Positions 17,576-25,225 of a stretch of DNA of 62,974 bases are shown here, in pieces (within the stretch, counting starts at the first letter, position 1; the number at the start of each line of letters is the position of its first letter). The translations under genes and the position numbers were made by a program. The notes under the pieces are model-generated. The model did no database searches. It saw only the letters and a list, made by a program, of their open reading frames with translations, and was not told the DNA's origin. The stretch spans positions 1 through 62,974 of the forward strand of contig NZ_JAGSHT010000030.1 in assembly GCF_019947135.1 (NCBI RefSeq), given 5' to 3'. The stretch comes from Occultella gossypii (GTDB lineage Bacteria > Actinomycetota > Actinomycetes > Actinomycetales > Beutenbergiaceae).

Positions 17576-17935
17576 ATGGCACTGAAACTCACGATGATCT
17601 ATCAGCCCGTGACCGACCTGGATCGCGCAGTCACCTTCTACCGGGACACCCTCGGGTGGGACGAGGCGTGGCGCATGGGCGACACCACCGCCGCGTTCCG
17701 GATCCCGGGCTCCGGGATCGAGCTGATGCTCGACATCGCCACCGATGACCCGCATGGCCAGTCCGGCTTCTATGAGGTCGCCGATGTGGACACGTACTTC
17801 GAGGCGAAGAAGGACTCCGTGGACTTCCTCGTGGAGCCGATGGACCTGCCGCCGATCCGGTATGCGGCATTCAAGGACCCGGACGGCAACGTGTTCCGGA
17901 TCTACCACTCCACCGATGAGGCCGCCGAGGACTGA
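17576..17935 (+). CDS. VOC/glyoxalase-fold protein
   Basis: The 119-residue protein has the beta-alpha-beta-beta-beta pattern of the vicinal-oxygen-chelate fold: a start LTMIYQPVTDLDRAVTFYRDTLGW, a middle IELMLDI and the end YAAFKDPDGNVFRIYHST. This is the single-module form that dimerises. Members include glyoxalases, dioxygenases and antibiotic-binding proteins; the substrate is unknown. No Shine-Dalgarno sequence precedes the ATG, and the -10-like box in the operator suggests a leaderless message. It is likely the target of the divergent TetR protein. Confidence 0.85.
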   Translation: MALKLTMIYQPVTDLDRAVTFYRDTLGWDEAWRMGDTTAAFRIPGSGIELMLDIATDDPHGQSGFYEVADVDTYFEAKKDSVDFLVEPMDLPPIRYAAFKDPDGNVFRIYHSTDEAAED

Positions 17936-18117
17936 GTCGGGCACGCGGAGATTCACCCTCGGTTCACCCTGATGTCACCCTCGGTAAGTGGTATGCAGAT
18001 CTGGCAAATGGACCGGACAGGCATATATTCAAAGCGAATTGCACAATGTGTCTGGACCCTGCATGTACTGGTGTGAAAACATCCGCATCAAACACCACAA
18101 CGCAGGGGATGACTCAC

Positions 18118-18414
18118 GTGACTCGCGCGCGCCAAAAACCGTCCGTCCAACGACGGACCCGTCGGTTCGTCTCGGCCCTCACCGGGCTGCTGCTGGTCGG
18201 CGGCGGCGTGGTGGCCACGGGTACGTCCGCCACCGCGGCGGACGCCGTGGTCACGACCCCACTGGAACTGTCGCGGGCCGTGCAGTGCGACGGCGCCTCG
18301 GGACTGCCCACCACCGGCACCGCCATCGGTCAGCTGGCCGGCCTGGCGGGCCTGGTTCTGCTCCTCGGACTGGCGGCGAGCGCGTTCAGCGTGCGCAGGC
18401 GGCACGGGCAGTAG
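18118..18414 (+). CDS. Tiny sortase-anchored (LPTTG) cell-wall protein
   Basis: The product is only about 98 residues. An Arg-rich n-region (VQRRTRRF) leads to a signal peptide ending near SATAA. Next come about 24 mature residues (ADAVVTTPLELSRAVQCDGASG), the sortase motif LPTTG, a hydrophobic helix and the tail RRRHGQ. Sortase would attach it to the wall. The short mature part resembles the first strand of a beta-helix protein (VTTPLELSRAV), as if the repeat region had been deleted. The GTG at 18118 is chosen because GGGG lies nine bases upstream; the ATG at 18109 directly touches it. The next gene encodes a large LPXTG beta-helix protein. No sortase gene is visible. Confidence 0.75.
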   Translation: MTRARQKPSVQRRTRRFVSALTGLLLVGGGVVATGTSATAADAVVTTPLELSRAVQCDGASGLPTTGTAIGQLAGLAGLVLLLGLAASAFSVRRRHGQ

Positions 18415-18485
18415 TCCCGCCGGGGTGGCGTACTCACGCCAAGTTCTCACCGATTCCTGAAACACACTCCAAGCAGGGGACAGCG

Positions 18486-21400
18486 ATGCGCACCGCCGAG
18501 GGCCGGACCGCCATTCACAACGACCAGATGGGCAACCATCGACACCTACGCCGTCGCCTGGTGGCGTTCGGCTCGGCGGTGGTGGCCGCGACGGCCCTGT
18601 CGGTGTCGGGTGGCGCGCTGCCGGCAGCCGCCGCAGGCCTCACCTGGTACGTCGACCAGGCCGCCGGAGCCGACGCGCCTGACTGTGGCGCGGCCGCTGG
18701 CGCGGATGCGTGCGCCACGATCGGCGCGGCGCTGGCGCAGGTCACGCCCGATGACATCGTGGCGATCGCGGCCGGCAGTTACGCGGAGGCGCTGACGGTC
18801 ACCACCCCGGTCACGCTGCAGGGTGCCAGCACGGGCGAGGTGGTGCTGACCAACCCCTCCGTTGACGACACGGCAATGGTGCTCATCGATGCTGACGGCG
18901 CCGTGACGATCGCCGACATGAGCTTCGTCGACGAGAGCGTCAGCAACGACGTCAGGCCAGTGATCCAGCTCGCCGAGAACCGGGCCGCGACCCTCTCGGG
19001 CATCGTCATCAGTGGCGCGCCGACGGGCCCGGGCGCCGGGACCATCGGCGTCCTGACCGAGGGCGGCAGCACGGTCACCATCGAGAACGCAGCCATCAGC
19101 GGAACCTTCTACGGCGTCACGGCCGGCGGACTCCTGACAGAGCCTGGGGACCCAGTGCCGGCCACCGTGTCGATCAGCGAGTCCTCCATCGCCGCCACGG
19201 GCGCGGGCGTCGCACTGCTGGCGGGCGAGGCGACGATCACCGGCGGCTCGGTGTCCGGCAGCCTGGGTGCAGGTCTCCTCGGCTACACCGGCGCTGCAGT
19301 CTTCAATGTGACCGGGACAGCGATCACCGACAGCGGTGCGCCCGAGGGCGGGACGTTCCGTGGTGGCGTGGTGCTCTACCAGGGCGGCACGTTCCTGGGC
19401 GACGACGTCACGATCTCAGGCAACGACAACGGCGTGATGCTCCCCGAGGGCGGCACCGTCACGCTGACGAACAGCACGGTGACCGACAATGCCGGCGCGG
19501 AGGCGGGCAATGGCATCTGGGGCCGGCCGGGTCCGGACGGTGAGCCGGTCATCGTCGAGCTCACGGGAACGCAGGTATCGGCCAACGGGGTCGGCCTGGC
19601 CCTGGAGGACGCCCAGACTCAGATCATCGACAGCACGATCGCGGACAACTACACCGGACTCTGGCTCACCGCCTCGGCTGAGGGTTCCAGCCTGGAACTC
19701 ACGAACAGTGCCGTGACGGACAACGTCGCCGACATCGACAACGGCGGCGGTGCTCTGGCCGCCGGGGCCGGCGTGTACCTCCTGCGCGTCGACTCCGTCG
19801 TCACCGACACGGAGATCAGCGGCAACGTGATGGGAATGTATGCGGAGTTTGCCGAGGTCACCGTGACCGGTGGTGTCATCGCCGACAACGGGCTCGCCGG
19901 CCTGTTCTCCGCCGAGCGGCCGCACTCGGAGGAGCGGACCACCGTGGACCTGACCGGCACGACGATCTCCGGGAACGGACTAGAAGCCGACTCACTTGGG
20001 GCGGGGTTCGGCTTCGGTGGTATCGCCATGCGATTCTCCACCGTCGTCACCGGTCACGACCTGACGATCTCCGGCAACGCCCTGGGCGCTTCCGTGTCTG
20101 GCGGCACCCTCTCGCTCACCGACAGTTCCGTGACCGACGGCGTGAGCACCGCCCTGGACGACGTCCTCGGGCCTGGGATCACGGGCAACGGGTTCCTCGT
20201 GACCCCTGCCGGCGCCGAATGGCTTGGGGAGATCCACCTGTTGCGGACCGAGGTCTCAGGCAACGCGGGCAGGGGTCTGTGGCTGGCGGAGAGCTCCGGT
20301 GGCACCGTGGTGGCGAGCACCATCGCTGAGAACGGTGGTCTCGGGATCGACGCGAACCTCGGCAGCGTCTCGGACGACTACCCCGAGCAGCCGCTGCTGG
20401 TAGCTGGCAGCACCGTCGCAGAGAACGGCGAGGGGGCGCTCAGCCTGACTGACACCATCCCGATGACCGTGATCGGATCGATCGTGCAGGCCCCGGCTGG
20501 CGTGGCTGCCTGCACCGGAGAGCCGGCCGGCCTGATCGATGGCGGGGCCAACGTGCTCTCCGACGAGACCTGCGGGGCGCCATCGGCGACAAACGTGGTG
20601 GGGGATCCGCTGCTGGACGCGTTGGCTGACAACGGTGGCCCGACGCACACCGCGCTGCCCTCCATGATGAGCCCGGCCGTGGACCTGGTCCCCACCGGCA
20701 CCGCCGTCAGCTGGAGCGGGGACTCGATCGATGTGTGCCCCGGCACCGTCGACCAGCGCGGGCCGGGCTTCCCCCGGCTGCTGGGCGACGCCTGCGACGC
20801 CGGTGCGGTCGAACGCACCCCCGGCGGTCTGATCACCGTGACCGCGAGCGACGCCACCACCTACGAGGGCGCCTTCGAGCCTGAGGTGACGGCGGCGTAC
20901 GCCGGCTTCGTGGGCGACGACACGGTCGACGACCTGGACACGCTACCCACCTGCAGCTACGACATCGACACCGCCACCACGTTCTGCAGCGGTGGCGCAG
21001 ACGACTTCTACACGTTCGAGTACGTCAACGGCACCCTGACCGTGCTCGCCCCGCTGGTGATCGTGACGGACTCGCTCCCGGACGCAGAGGTCGATGTGGA
21101 GTACTCGGTCACGCTGGAGGCGACCGGCGGCAACGGCGGTCCGTACACCTGGGGCATGTCCGAGGGCGTCCTTCCGGCGGGGCTGGAGCTCGACACCGAG
21201 ACGGGTGAGATCTCGGGCGTTCCCGAGGCCGCCGGCGACGTGACGTTCACCGTGTTCGTGGGTGACCCCATCACCAAGGAGTTCACCATCAGCGTGGCGG
21301 CCGCGCCCACCGAGCCGACGACTCCGCCCACCACTGAGCCAACAACTCCGCCCACCACCGAGCCGACGGCGCCGCCCACCTCTGGGTCGACGAACCCGCC

Positions 21401-21572
21401 GAGCATCACCGACCCGACAGCTGCTGCGCCGCCAGTCGATCAGGGCCAGGGCTTGCCGGACACCGGATCTGACACGCTGCCGGCCCTGGCCGCCACCGCG
21501 GCGATCCTGCTTCTCGGCGCCGCCCTGTTGCTCATCCGCCGACGCCAGCAACACCAGCGATCGGTCTCCTGA
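18486..21572 (+). CDS. Large LPXTG-anchored parallel beta-helix surface protein
   Basis: The 1028-residue protein starts with a signal peptide ending near ALPAAAA, after the ATG at 18486 with GCAGGGGA upstream. Residues about 55-800 are a right-handed parallel beta-helix of many short coils (repeated units like LTNSTVTDN, VTISGNDNGV and TTISGNGL), a fold of polysaccharide lyases, glycosidases and adhesins. After this come an MBG-type beta domain (VTASDATTYEGAFEP to YVNGTLTVL), a putative Ig-like domain (LPAGLELDTETGEISGVPE) and a PTEPTTPPT spacer that crosses the wall. The motif LPDTG begins at residue 990, followed by a membrane helix and RRRQQHQRSVS. I see no catalytic signature that would choose between adhesin and enzyme. 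Confidence 0.88.
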   Translation: MRTAEGRTAIHNDQMGNHRHLRRRLVAFGSAVVAATALSVSGGALPAAAAGLTWYVDQAAGADAPDCGAAAGADACATIGAALAQVTPDDIVAIAAGSYAEALTVTTPVTLQGASTGEVVLTNPSVDDTAMVLIDADGAVTIADMSFVDESVSNDVRPVIQLAENRAATLSGIVISGAPTGPGAGTIGVLTEGGSTVTIENAAISGTFYGVTAGGLLTEPGDPVPATVSISESSIAATGAGVALLAGEATITGGSVSGSLGAGLLGYTGAAVFNVTGTAITDSGAPEGGTFRGGVVLYQGGTFLGDDVTISGNDNGVMLPEGGTVTLTNSTVTDNAGAEAGNGIWGRPGPDGEPVIVELTGTQVSANGVGLALEDAQTQIIDSTIADNYTGLWLTASAEGSSLELTNSAVTDNVADIDNGGGALAAGAGVYLLRVDSVVTDTEISGNVMGMYAEFAEVTVTGGVIADNGLAGLFSAERPHSEERTTVDLTGTTISGNGLEADSLGAGFGFGGIAMRFSTVVTGHDLTISGNALGASVSGGTLSLTDSSVTDGVSTALDDVLGPGITGNGFLVTPAGAEWLGEIHLLRTEVSGNAGRGLWLAESSGGTVVASTIAENGGLGIDANLGSVSDDYPEQPLLVAGSTVAENGEGALSLTDTIPMTVIGSIVQAPAGVAACTGEPAGLIDGGANVLSDETCGAPSATNVVGDPLLDALADNGGPTHTALPSMMSPAVDLVPTGTAVSWSGDSIDVCPGTVDQRGPGFPRLLGDACDAGAVERTPGGLITVTASDATTYEGAFEPEVTAAYAGFVGDDTVDDLDTLPTCSYDIDTATTFCSGGADDFYTFEYVNGTLTVLAPLVIVTDSLPDAEVDVEYSVTLEATGGNGGPYTWGMSEGVLPAGLELDTETGEISGVPEAAGDVTFTVFVGDPITKEFTISVAAAPTEPTTPPTTEPTTPPTTEPTAPPTSGSTNPPSITDPTAAAPPVDQGQGLPDTGSDTLPALAATAAILLLGAALLLIRRRQQHQRSVS

Positions 21573-21595
21573 CGAACGCCGACCGGGGGCCGGGG

Positions 21596-21694
21596 CTCTC
21601 CACGACCGGCGCCACCGCCATCGGGCTTGTCAGTCTCGCCGGCCTGTTCCAGCTGCTCGGGGTCGCAGCCACCGCGGCCGGCCTCCGGAGGTAG
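21596..21694 (+). pseudogene. Relic of a third LPXTG-type wall-anchor tail
   Basis: Directly after the beta-helix gene, in another frame, the DNA encodes LSTTGATAIG, a hydrophobic stretch (LVSLAGLFQLLGVAATAAG) and LRR before a TAG stop. This is strikingly like the end of the tiny protein at 18118 (LPTTGTAIGQLAGLAG...). The Pro of the sorting motif is Ser and no start or signal peptide is joined to it, so it is probably the leftover 3' end of another surface-protein gene. Confidence 0.55.
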
Positions 21695-21726
21695 ATGCTG
21701 CGTGTCCCAACGTGTGGAACCCAGAC

Positions 21727-21740
21727 TGCAACCGCTTGCA
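21727..21740. promoter_or_regulatory. LacI-regulon operator, epimerase promoter
   Basis: TGCAACCGCTTGCA fits the palindrome TGCAANCGNTTGCA. It overlaps a -35-like TTGCAA (21736-21741), which lies 18 bp from TACGGT (21760-21765), ahead of the epimerase-family gene at 21788. Confidence 0.7.
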
Positions 21741-21787
21741 ATGTCGGACTACCGTGCCCTACGGTCGTCGGAACGACGGGAGTGGGA

Positions 21788-23011
21788 ATGAGTCTGCCGA
21801 ACGCACCGGGACAGGCACGCGAGCAACTGGAGTCGATCGTGCTGCCGTTCTGGCTGGAGCACGGGGTCGATGAGCGGGACGGCGGATTCCACACCTGCTT
21901 TGACAACCGCGGGCGGACCCGGACCTCGACCGACAAGTTCACCTGGTCCCAGGGTCGGTTCGTGTGGCTCCTGGCTCGGGCCGCAGACCTGGGCCACCGG
22001 GGAAGCCTCGACGTGGACGGTGATCGGCTCCTCGCCCTCGCCACGACCGGCGCAAGGTTCCTGGAATCGTTCGCCGTGCGCGCGGACGGCACCTCACGTT
22101 TTGCCCTGGTCCGGACGGGTCACGCGGCGGCACCTGGCCACCCCGACCGCAGCGTCTATGCGGACTGCTTCGTCGCGATGGGCCTGGCCGAGCTCGGGCG
22201 CGTCACCGGTGAGCCCCACTGGCTCGAACTAGCCAGGCCGATCGTGGAGCGCGCCCGGACCGACATCCGTGCCGGCACCGCTCCGACCCCTCCCTATGAC
22301 GTGCCGGCCGGGTACCAGGCGTTCGGACCCCGGATGATCCTGCTGAACACGCTGCTGGTCTTCGCCCAGGCCGAACTCTCCCTGCACCGATCCCGATCGA
22401 CGTTCCCCTGGCTCCTCGAGGGACTCGACGCGATGCTGGAGCACCGCCTGCCGGACGGCACGTTCGCCGAGATGACCGGACCGGATCCCGAGTCGCTGAT
22501 CGGCCGGCATCGGGTGCCCGGGCACGCGATCGAAGGGATCTGGATGGCCCTCGAGGCAATGCCCCTGGTCGCGGACGAGCGTGACCGGAACCCACTTCTC
22601 GACTCCATCGGCGCACTGTGCACGCTCGGCTGGGATCGCGAGCTGGGCGGCCTGCTCCGCTTCACGGACTCGAGCGGAGCGGCGGCACCCACCGGCACCA
22701 CGTCCGGCACGCCGTACGAGGATCTCGTGGCCCGCACCTGGTCCACGAAACTGTGGTGGGTGCACTCCGAGGCTGCCGCCACGACGGCGATCGCGGCTAC
22801 ACGGTACGGCCACGGCCCCTCGGCCCAGTGGTTCCAACAGATCTGGGACTACACGCTGACAACGTTCCCGGGCCGTGGGGACGGCGAGGAGTGGATCCAG
22901 ATCCGAGATCGGAACGGACGTCCGCTCGACGAGGTGGTCGCCCTACCCGTCAAGGACCCGTACCACGTCGCCCGGAATCTCATGCAGATCGTCGAGCTGG
23001 GCCGGTCCTGA
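21788..23011 (+). CDS. N-acylglucosamine 2-epimerase (AGE)-family protein
   Basis: The 407-residue protein has the (alpha/alpha)6-barrel motifs of the AGE/cellobiose-epimerase superfamily: LPFWLEHGVDERDGGFHTCFD, TSTDKFTWSQGRFVWLLARA, RSVYADCFVAMGLAEL, RHRVPGHAIEGIWMALEA with the conserved His, and KLWWVHSEAAATTAI. Members epimerise at C2 or isomerise free sugars and short oligosaccharides in the cytoplasm. The ATG at 21788 has GGGAGTGGGA upstream. A LacI-type operator overlaps its promoter, so the enzyme belongs to the regulon of this block. The exact sugar cannot be read from the sequence. Confidence 0.88.
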   Translation: MSLPNAPGQAREQLESIVLPFWLEHGVDERDGGFHTCFDNRGRTRTSTDKFTWSQGRFVWLLARAADLGHRGSLDVDGDRLLALATTGARFLESFAVRADGTSRFALVRTGHAAAPGHPDRSVYADCFVAMGLAELGRVTGEPHWLELARPIVERARTDIRAGTAPTPPYDVPAGYQAFGPRMILLNTLLVFAQAELSLHRSRSTFPWLLEGLDAMLEHRLPDGTFAEMTGPDPESLIGRHRVPGHAIEGIWMALEAMPLVADERDRNPLLDSIGALCTLGWDRELGGLLRFTDSSGAAAPTGTTSGTPYEDLVARTWSTKLWWVHSEAAATTAIAATRYGHGPSAQWFQQIWDYTLTTFPGRGDGEEWIQIRDRNGRPLDEVVALPVKDPYHVARNLMQIVELGRS

Positions 23012-23026
23012 CGGCTCGACACCTGA

Positions 23027-24004
23027 TCAGGGTGGCGGTCCCGTGGTGCCGCGGACCGTGAGGGTCCCCTGGAGCTGTACGTTCGGCACCGGTCTCTGCT
23101 CCAGGAGCCCGTGCAGCGCGAGCACCGACTGGCGGCCCAGCTCCTCCAGCGGCGCCGTCACGGTGGTCAGTCCCGGTGTCATGGTTCGCGCCAGCAGGAC
23201 ATCGTCACAGCCGATGATGCTGCGGTCCCGCGGTACGGTCTCGCCCAGGTCGCTGAGGCCGGCGATGACACCGGCAGCCATCAGGTCATCGAACGCGAAC
23301 ACCGCCGTGGCCCCCGACTCGACGATCTGCGCTGCCGCGCGGCGACCGTCGACGAACACCGCTTCGTAATGGCCGAGCTCGGCGAGGCTCACCCCGGCCT
23401 CCTGCGCCCACGACCGGATCGCATGGGCGCGCCGCCCGGCCGCCCACGAGGCGGACGGTCCCCGCATCAAGGCGAACCGACGATGCCCGAGATCATGCAG
23501 GTGGGTGGCCGCTTCCCGCAGCGCGGCGGTGTTGTCGCAGACCACCGTGGCCAGACCCTGGGCAGCACGGTTGATGATGACGCTCGGCACTGCGCCGAGC
23601 GCCTCCTTGAGCTTCGCCGTCGCCAGGCGTGGGGACGCGACGAGCAGCCCGTCCACCTGCGCCTTGATCCGGCTGACCAACGCCGTCTCGGCGGCTCCGC
23701 TGCCCTCGGAGTCGACCAGGAGCACGCCCGCGTCGACCCTCGCGGCCGCCTGCTGGATCGCACGGATCAGCGGCGGGAAGAAGGGGTTCGTGACGTCCGG
23801 GACGAGCAGCCCGTAGAGGCCGGTGCGCCCGGTGGCCAGCCCGCGCGCCGCGCGGTTGGGTGCATAGCCGAGCTCCCGCGCGGTGGCCAGGACTCGTTCG
23901 CGGACCTCCGGCTTGACCAGGTCCGGGCGTGAGAACGCCCGGGACACCGTCGAGGCCGAGACCTCCAGTGCCTGTGCGATCGAGTAGATCGTCGCCTGCT
24001 TCAT
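23027..24004 (-). CDS. LacI-family repressor A of the glycan regulon
   Basis: The 325-residue protein opens with the helix-turn-helix ATIYSIAQALEVSASTVSRAFSRPDLV, then the hinge RAARGLATGRTGLYGLLVPDVTNPFFPPLI and a sugar-sensing domain (IINRAAQGLATVVCDN, VFAFDDLMAAGVIAGLSDLG, TTVTAPLEELGRQSVLAL). It is closely similar to repressor B at 33661, with the same recognition helix. Its own promoter (TTGACA-N17-TAGGTT) is followed immediately by an operator, so it is autoregulated. It is divergent from the alpha/beta hydrolase and convergent with the epimerase. The effector is probably an intermediate of the pathway encoded here. Confidence 0.92.
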   Translation of the reverse strand: MKQATIYSIAQALEVSASTVSRAFSRPDLVKPEVRERVLATARELGYAPNRAARGLATGRTGLYGLLVPDVTNPFFPPLIRAIQQAAARVDAGVLLVDSEGSGAAETALVSRIKAQVDGLLVASPRLATAKLKEALGAVPSVIINRAAQGLATVVCDNTAALREAATHLHDLGHRRFALMRGPSASWAAGRRAHAIRSWAQEAGVSLAELGHYEAVFVDGRRAAAQIVESGATAVFAFDDLMAAGVIAGLSDLGETVPRDRSIIGCDDVLLARTMTPGLTTVTAPLEELGRQSVLALHGLLEQRPVPNVQLQGTLTVRGTTGPPP

Positions 24005-24117
24005 GATCGGAAGGATCGACCTGGCGCCGACCACGACCGGCCATCACGATGCGGCGCGCGGCGGAGTTTCTTCATGGCCTGGCCATCCCTCGACTCGGTG
24101 GCGATTCGATCTCTACG

Positions 24118-24131
24118 TGCAATCGGTTGCA
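24118..24131. promoter_or_regulatory. LacI-regulon operator, repressor A promoter
   Basis: TGCAATCGGTTGCA, a perfect member of TGCAANCGNTTGCA. It lies three bases after the -10 box of the repressor A gene, covering the expected transcription start. The next site is 78 bp away. Confidence 0.8.
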
Positions 24132-24134
24132 AGC

Positions 24135-24163
24135 AACCTATGAGCCGCCGGCGGCACTGTCAA
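24135..24163 (-). promoter_or_regulatory. Promoter of repressor A gene
   Basis: On the minus strand TTGACA (24158-24163), a 17-bp spacer and TAGGTT (24135-24140), with an operator straight after. Confidence 0.65.
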
Positions 24164-24195
24164 GCATCGTTCGACATCCGGCAGTCAGATGCGCC

Positions 24196-24209
24196 TGCAA
24201 GCGGTTGCA
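24196..24209. promoter_or_regulatory. LacI-regulon operator, hydrolase promoter
   Basis: TGCAAGCGGTTGCA. Its right end overlaps a -35-like TTGCAC (24205-24210), followed after 17 bp by TTGGAT (24228-24233). The start codon GTG lies 7 bases further on. Confidence 0.75.
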
Positions 24210-24240
24210 CTCCGGCCGTAGGGCTGCTTGGATGGGAGTC

Positions 24241-25161
24241 GTGAACATCGATCCGACCGGCCAGGACTGGTGGCGCGGGTGGCTCGGGGCGGAGCCGGAC
24301 CCCGCCGGGACCTGGGATCTCGGTCCCGAGCTCGCCGACGACGCACTCGGTGGCACGACCCGGGACCTGACGCTGCACACCTTCGGTGCCGCCCTGACGG
24401 CCGTCTACCACCGGCCGGCCGTCGAGACGGTCCCCGGCGCGGTGGTCGTGGTGCCGTTCTATGACACGCCGCCGCTGTTCGGGCGGGCATCCCCCCGGAC
24501 CGAACGGATCGGCAGACCGCCTGCCTCGGCGGCGTTCGCGGTCCATCTGGCCCGGGCCGGGCTCGCCGTCCTCGCCGTGCCGTGGTGGTTCGAGCAGGTG
24601 GCCGCCGGTGATCGCCGGACTGCCGCCGCGGTCGGCCTGGACGACCGCTACGGACCGGCGGCCGCGGAGCACCTCCGCTCGCTCCCGATGACGGCGCTCG
24701 GCCGCAGTGTGGGCGATCTCATGCTCGCGGTCACGGCGCTGCGCGAGGAGCTGGGCCGATCGCGGATCGCGGTGTTCGGCCACTCGCTGGGCGGGAAGCT
24801 CGCGCTCCACCTGACCGCGCTCGATGACCGGGTGGTGGCCGGGGTGGCCCACGAGCCCGGCCTCGGCTTCGCCCACTCCAACTGGGACGCCCCCTGGTAC
24901 CTCGGCGACCGCCGTCCGGTCGATCGTGACCAGGACGACCTGCTCGCTCAGGTCGCCCCGCGGCCGTTCCTGCTCGCCGGCGGCGGCGCGAGCGACGGCA
25001 CCCACAACCTGGCTCTGGTCGAGCAGGCTCGGACCAGCTGGCCCGGCGGCCAGGGCCTGGACACTCTGATGCACAACGGCGGCCACCCGGTCCCGCACCA
25101 CGTGCTGATCGCGTGCACCACCTGGCTCGCCGACCGTCTGGGCGAAGGGCCGGCGACCTAG
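24241..25161 (+). CDS. Alpha/beta-hydrolase, dienelactone hydrolase/acyl-esterase-like
   Basis: This roughly 306-residue cytoplasmic protein has the nucleophile elbow GHSLGG (in IAVFGHSLGGKLALHL), and a C-terminal HNGGHPVPHH carrying the probable catalytic His. The acidic residue is likely in the RPFLLAGGGASDGTHN loop. The family includes acetyl-xylan and other carbohydrate esterases as well as dienelactone hydrolases. A role in removing acyl groups from imported sugars would fit the neighbourhood. Two starts are possible: GTG at 24241, positioned for a leaderless transcript, or ATG at 24232, which overlaps the -10-like box. The gene is divergent from repressor A and ends at a hairpin shared with the propeller operon. 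Confidence 0.8.
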   Translation: MNIDPTGQDWWRGWLGAEPDPAGTWDLGPELADDALGGTTRDLTLHTFGAALTAVYHRPAVETVPGAVVVVPFYDTPPLFGRASPRTERIGRPPASAAFAVHLARAGLAVLAVPWWFEQVAAGDRRTAAAVGLDDRYGPAAAEHLRSLPMTALGRSVGDLMLAVTALREELGRSRIAVFGHSLGGKLALHLTALDDRVVAGVAHEPGLGFAHSNWDAPWYLGDRRPVDRDQDDLLAQVAPRPFLLAGGGASDGTHNLALVEQARTSWPGGQGLDTLMHNGGHPVPHHVLIACTTWLADRLGEGPAT

Positions 25162-25187
25162 AACCGCCGCCGGCCTCCCGTCCGAGC

Positions 25188-25218
25188 GCCGGCCGGGGTG
25201 TCCAGCACCCCGACCGGC
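25188..25218. terminator. Bidirectional terminator hairpin
   Basis: GCCGGCCGGGGTG-TCCAG-CACCCCGACCGGC pairs at 12 of 13 positions. It sits in the 64 bp between the convergent hydrolase and propeller genes. No U-tract is seen, as is common in GC-rich actinomycetes. Confidence 0.65.
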
Positions 25219-25225
25219 ACGGAGC

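Noticed and set aside
17936-18117. Small RNA or riboswitch upstream of the tiny LPTTG gene
   Set aside because: There are only short direct repeats (TTCACCCTCGG-like) and a weak promoter-like TTGCAC; no stable conserved fold is evident.
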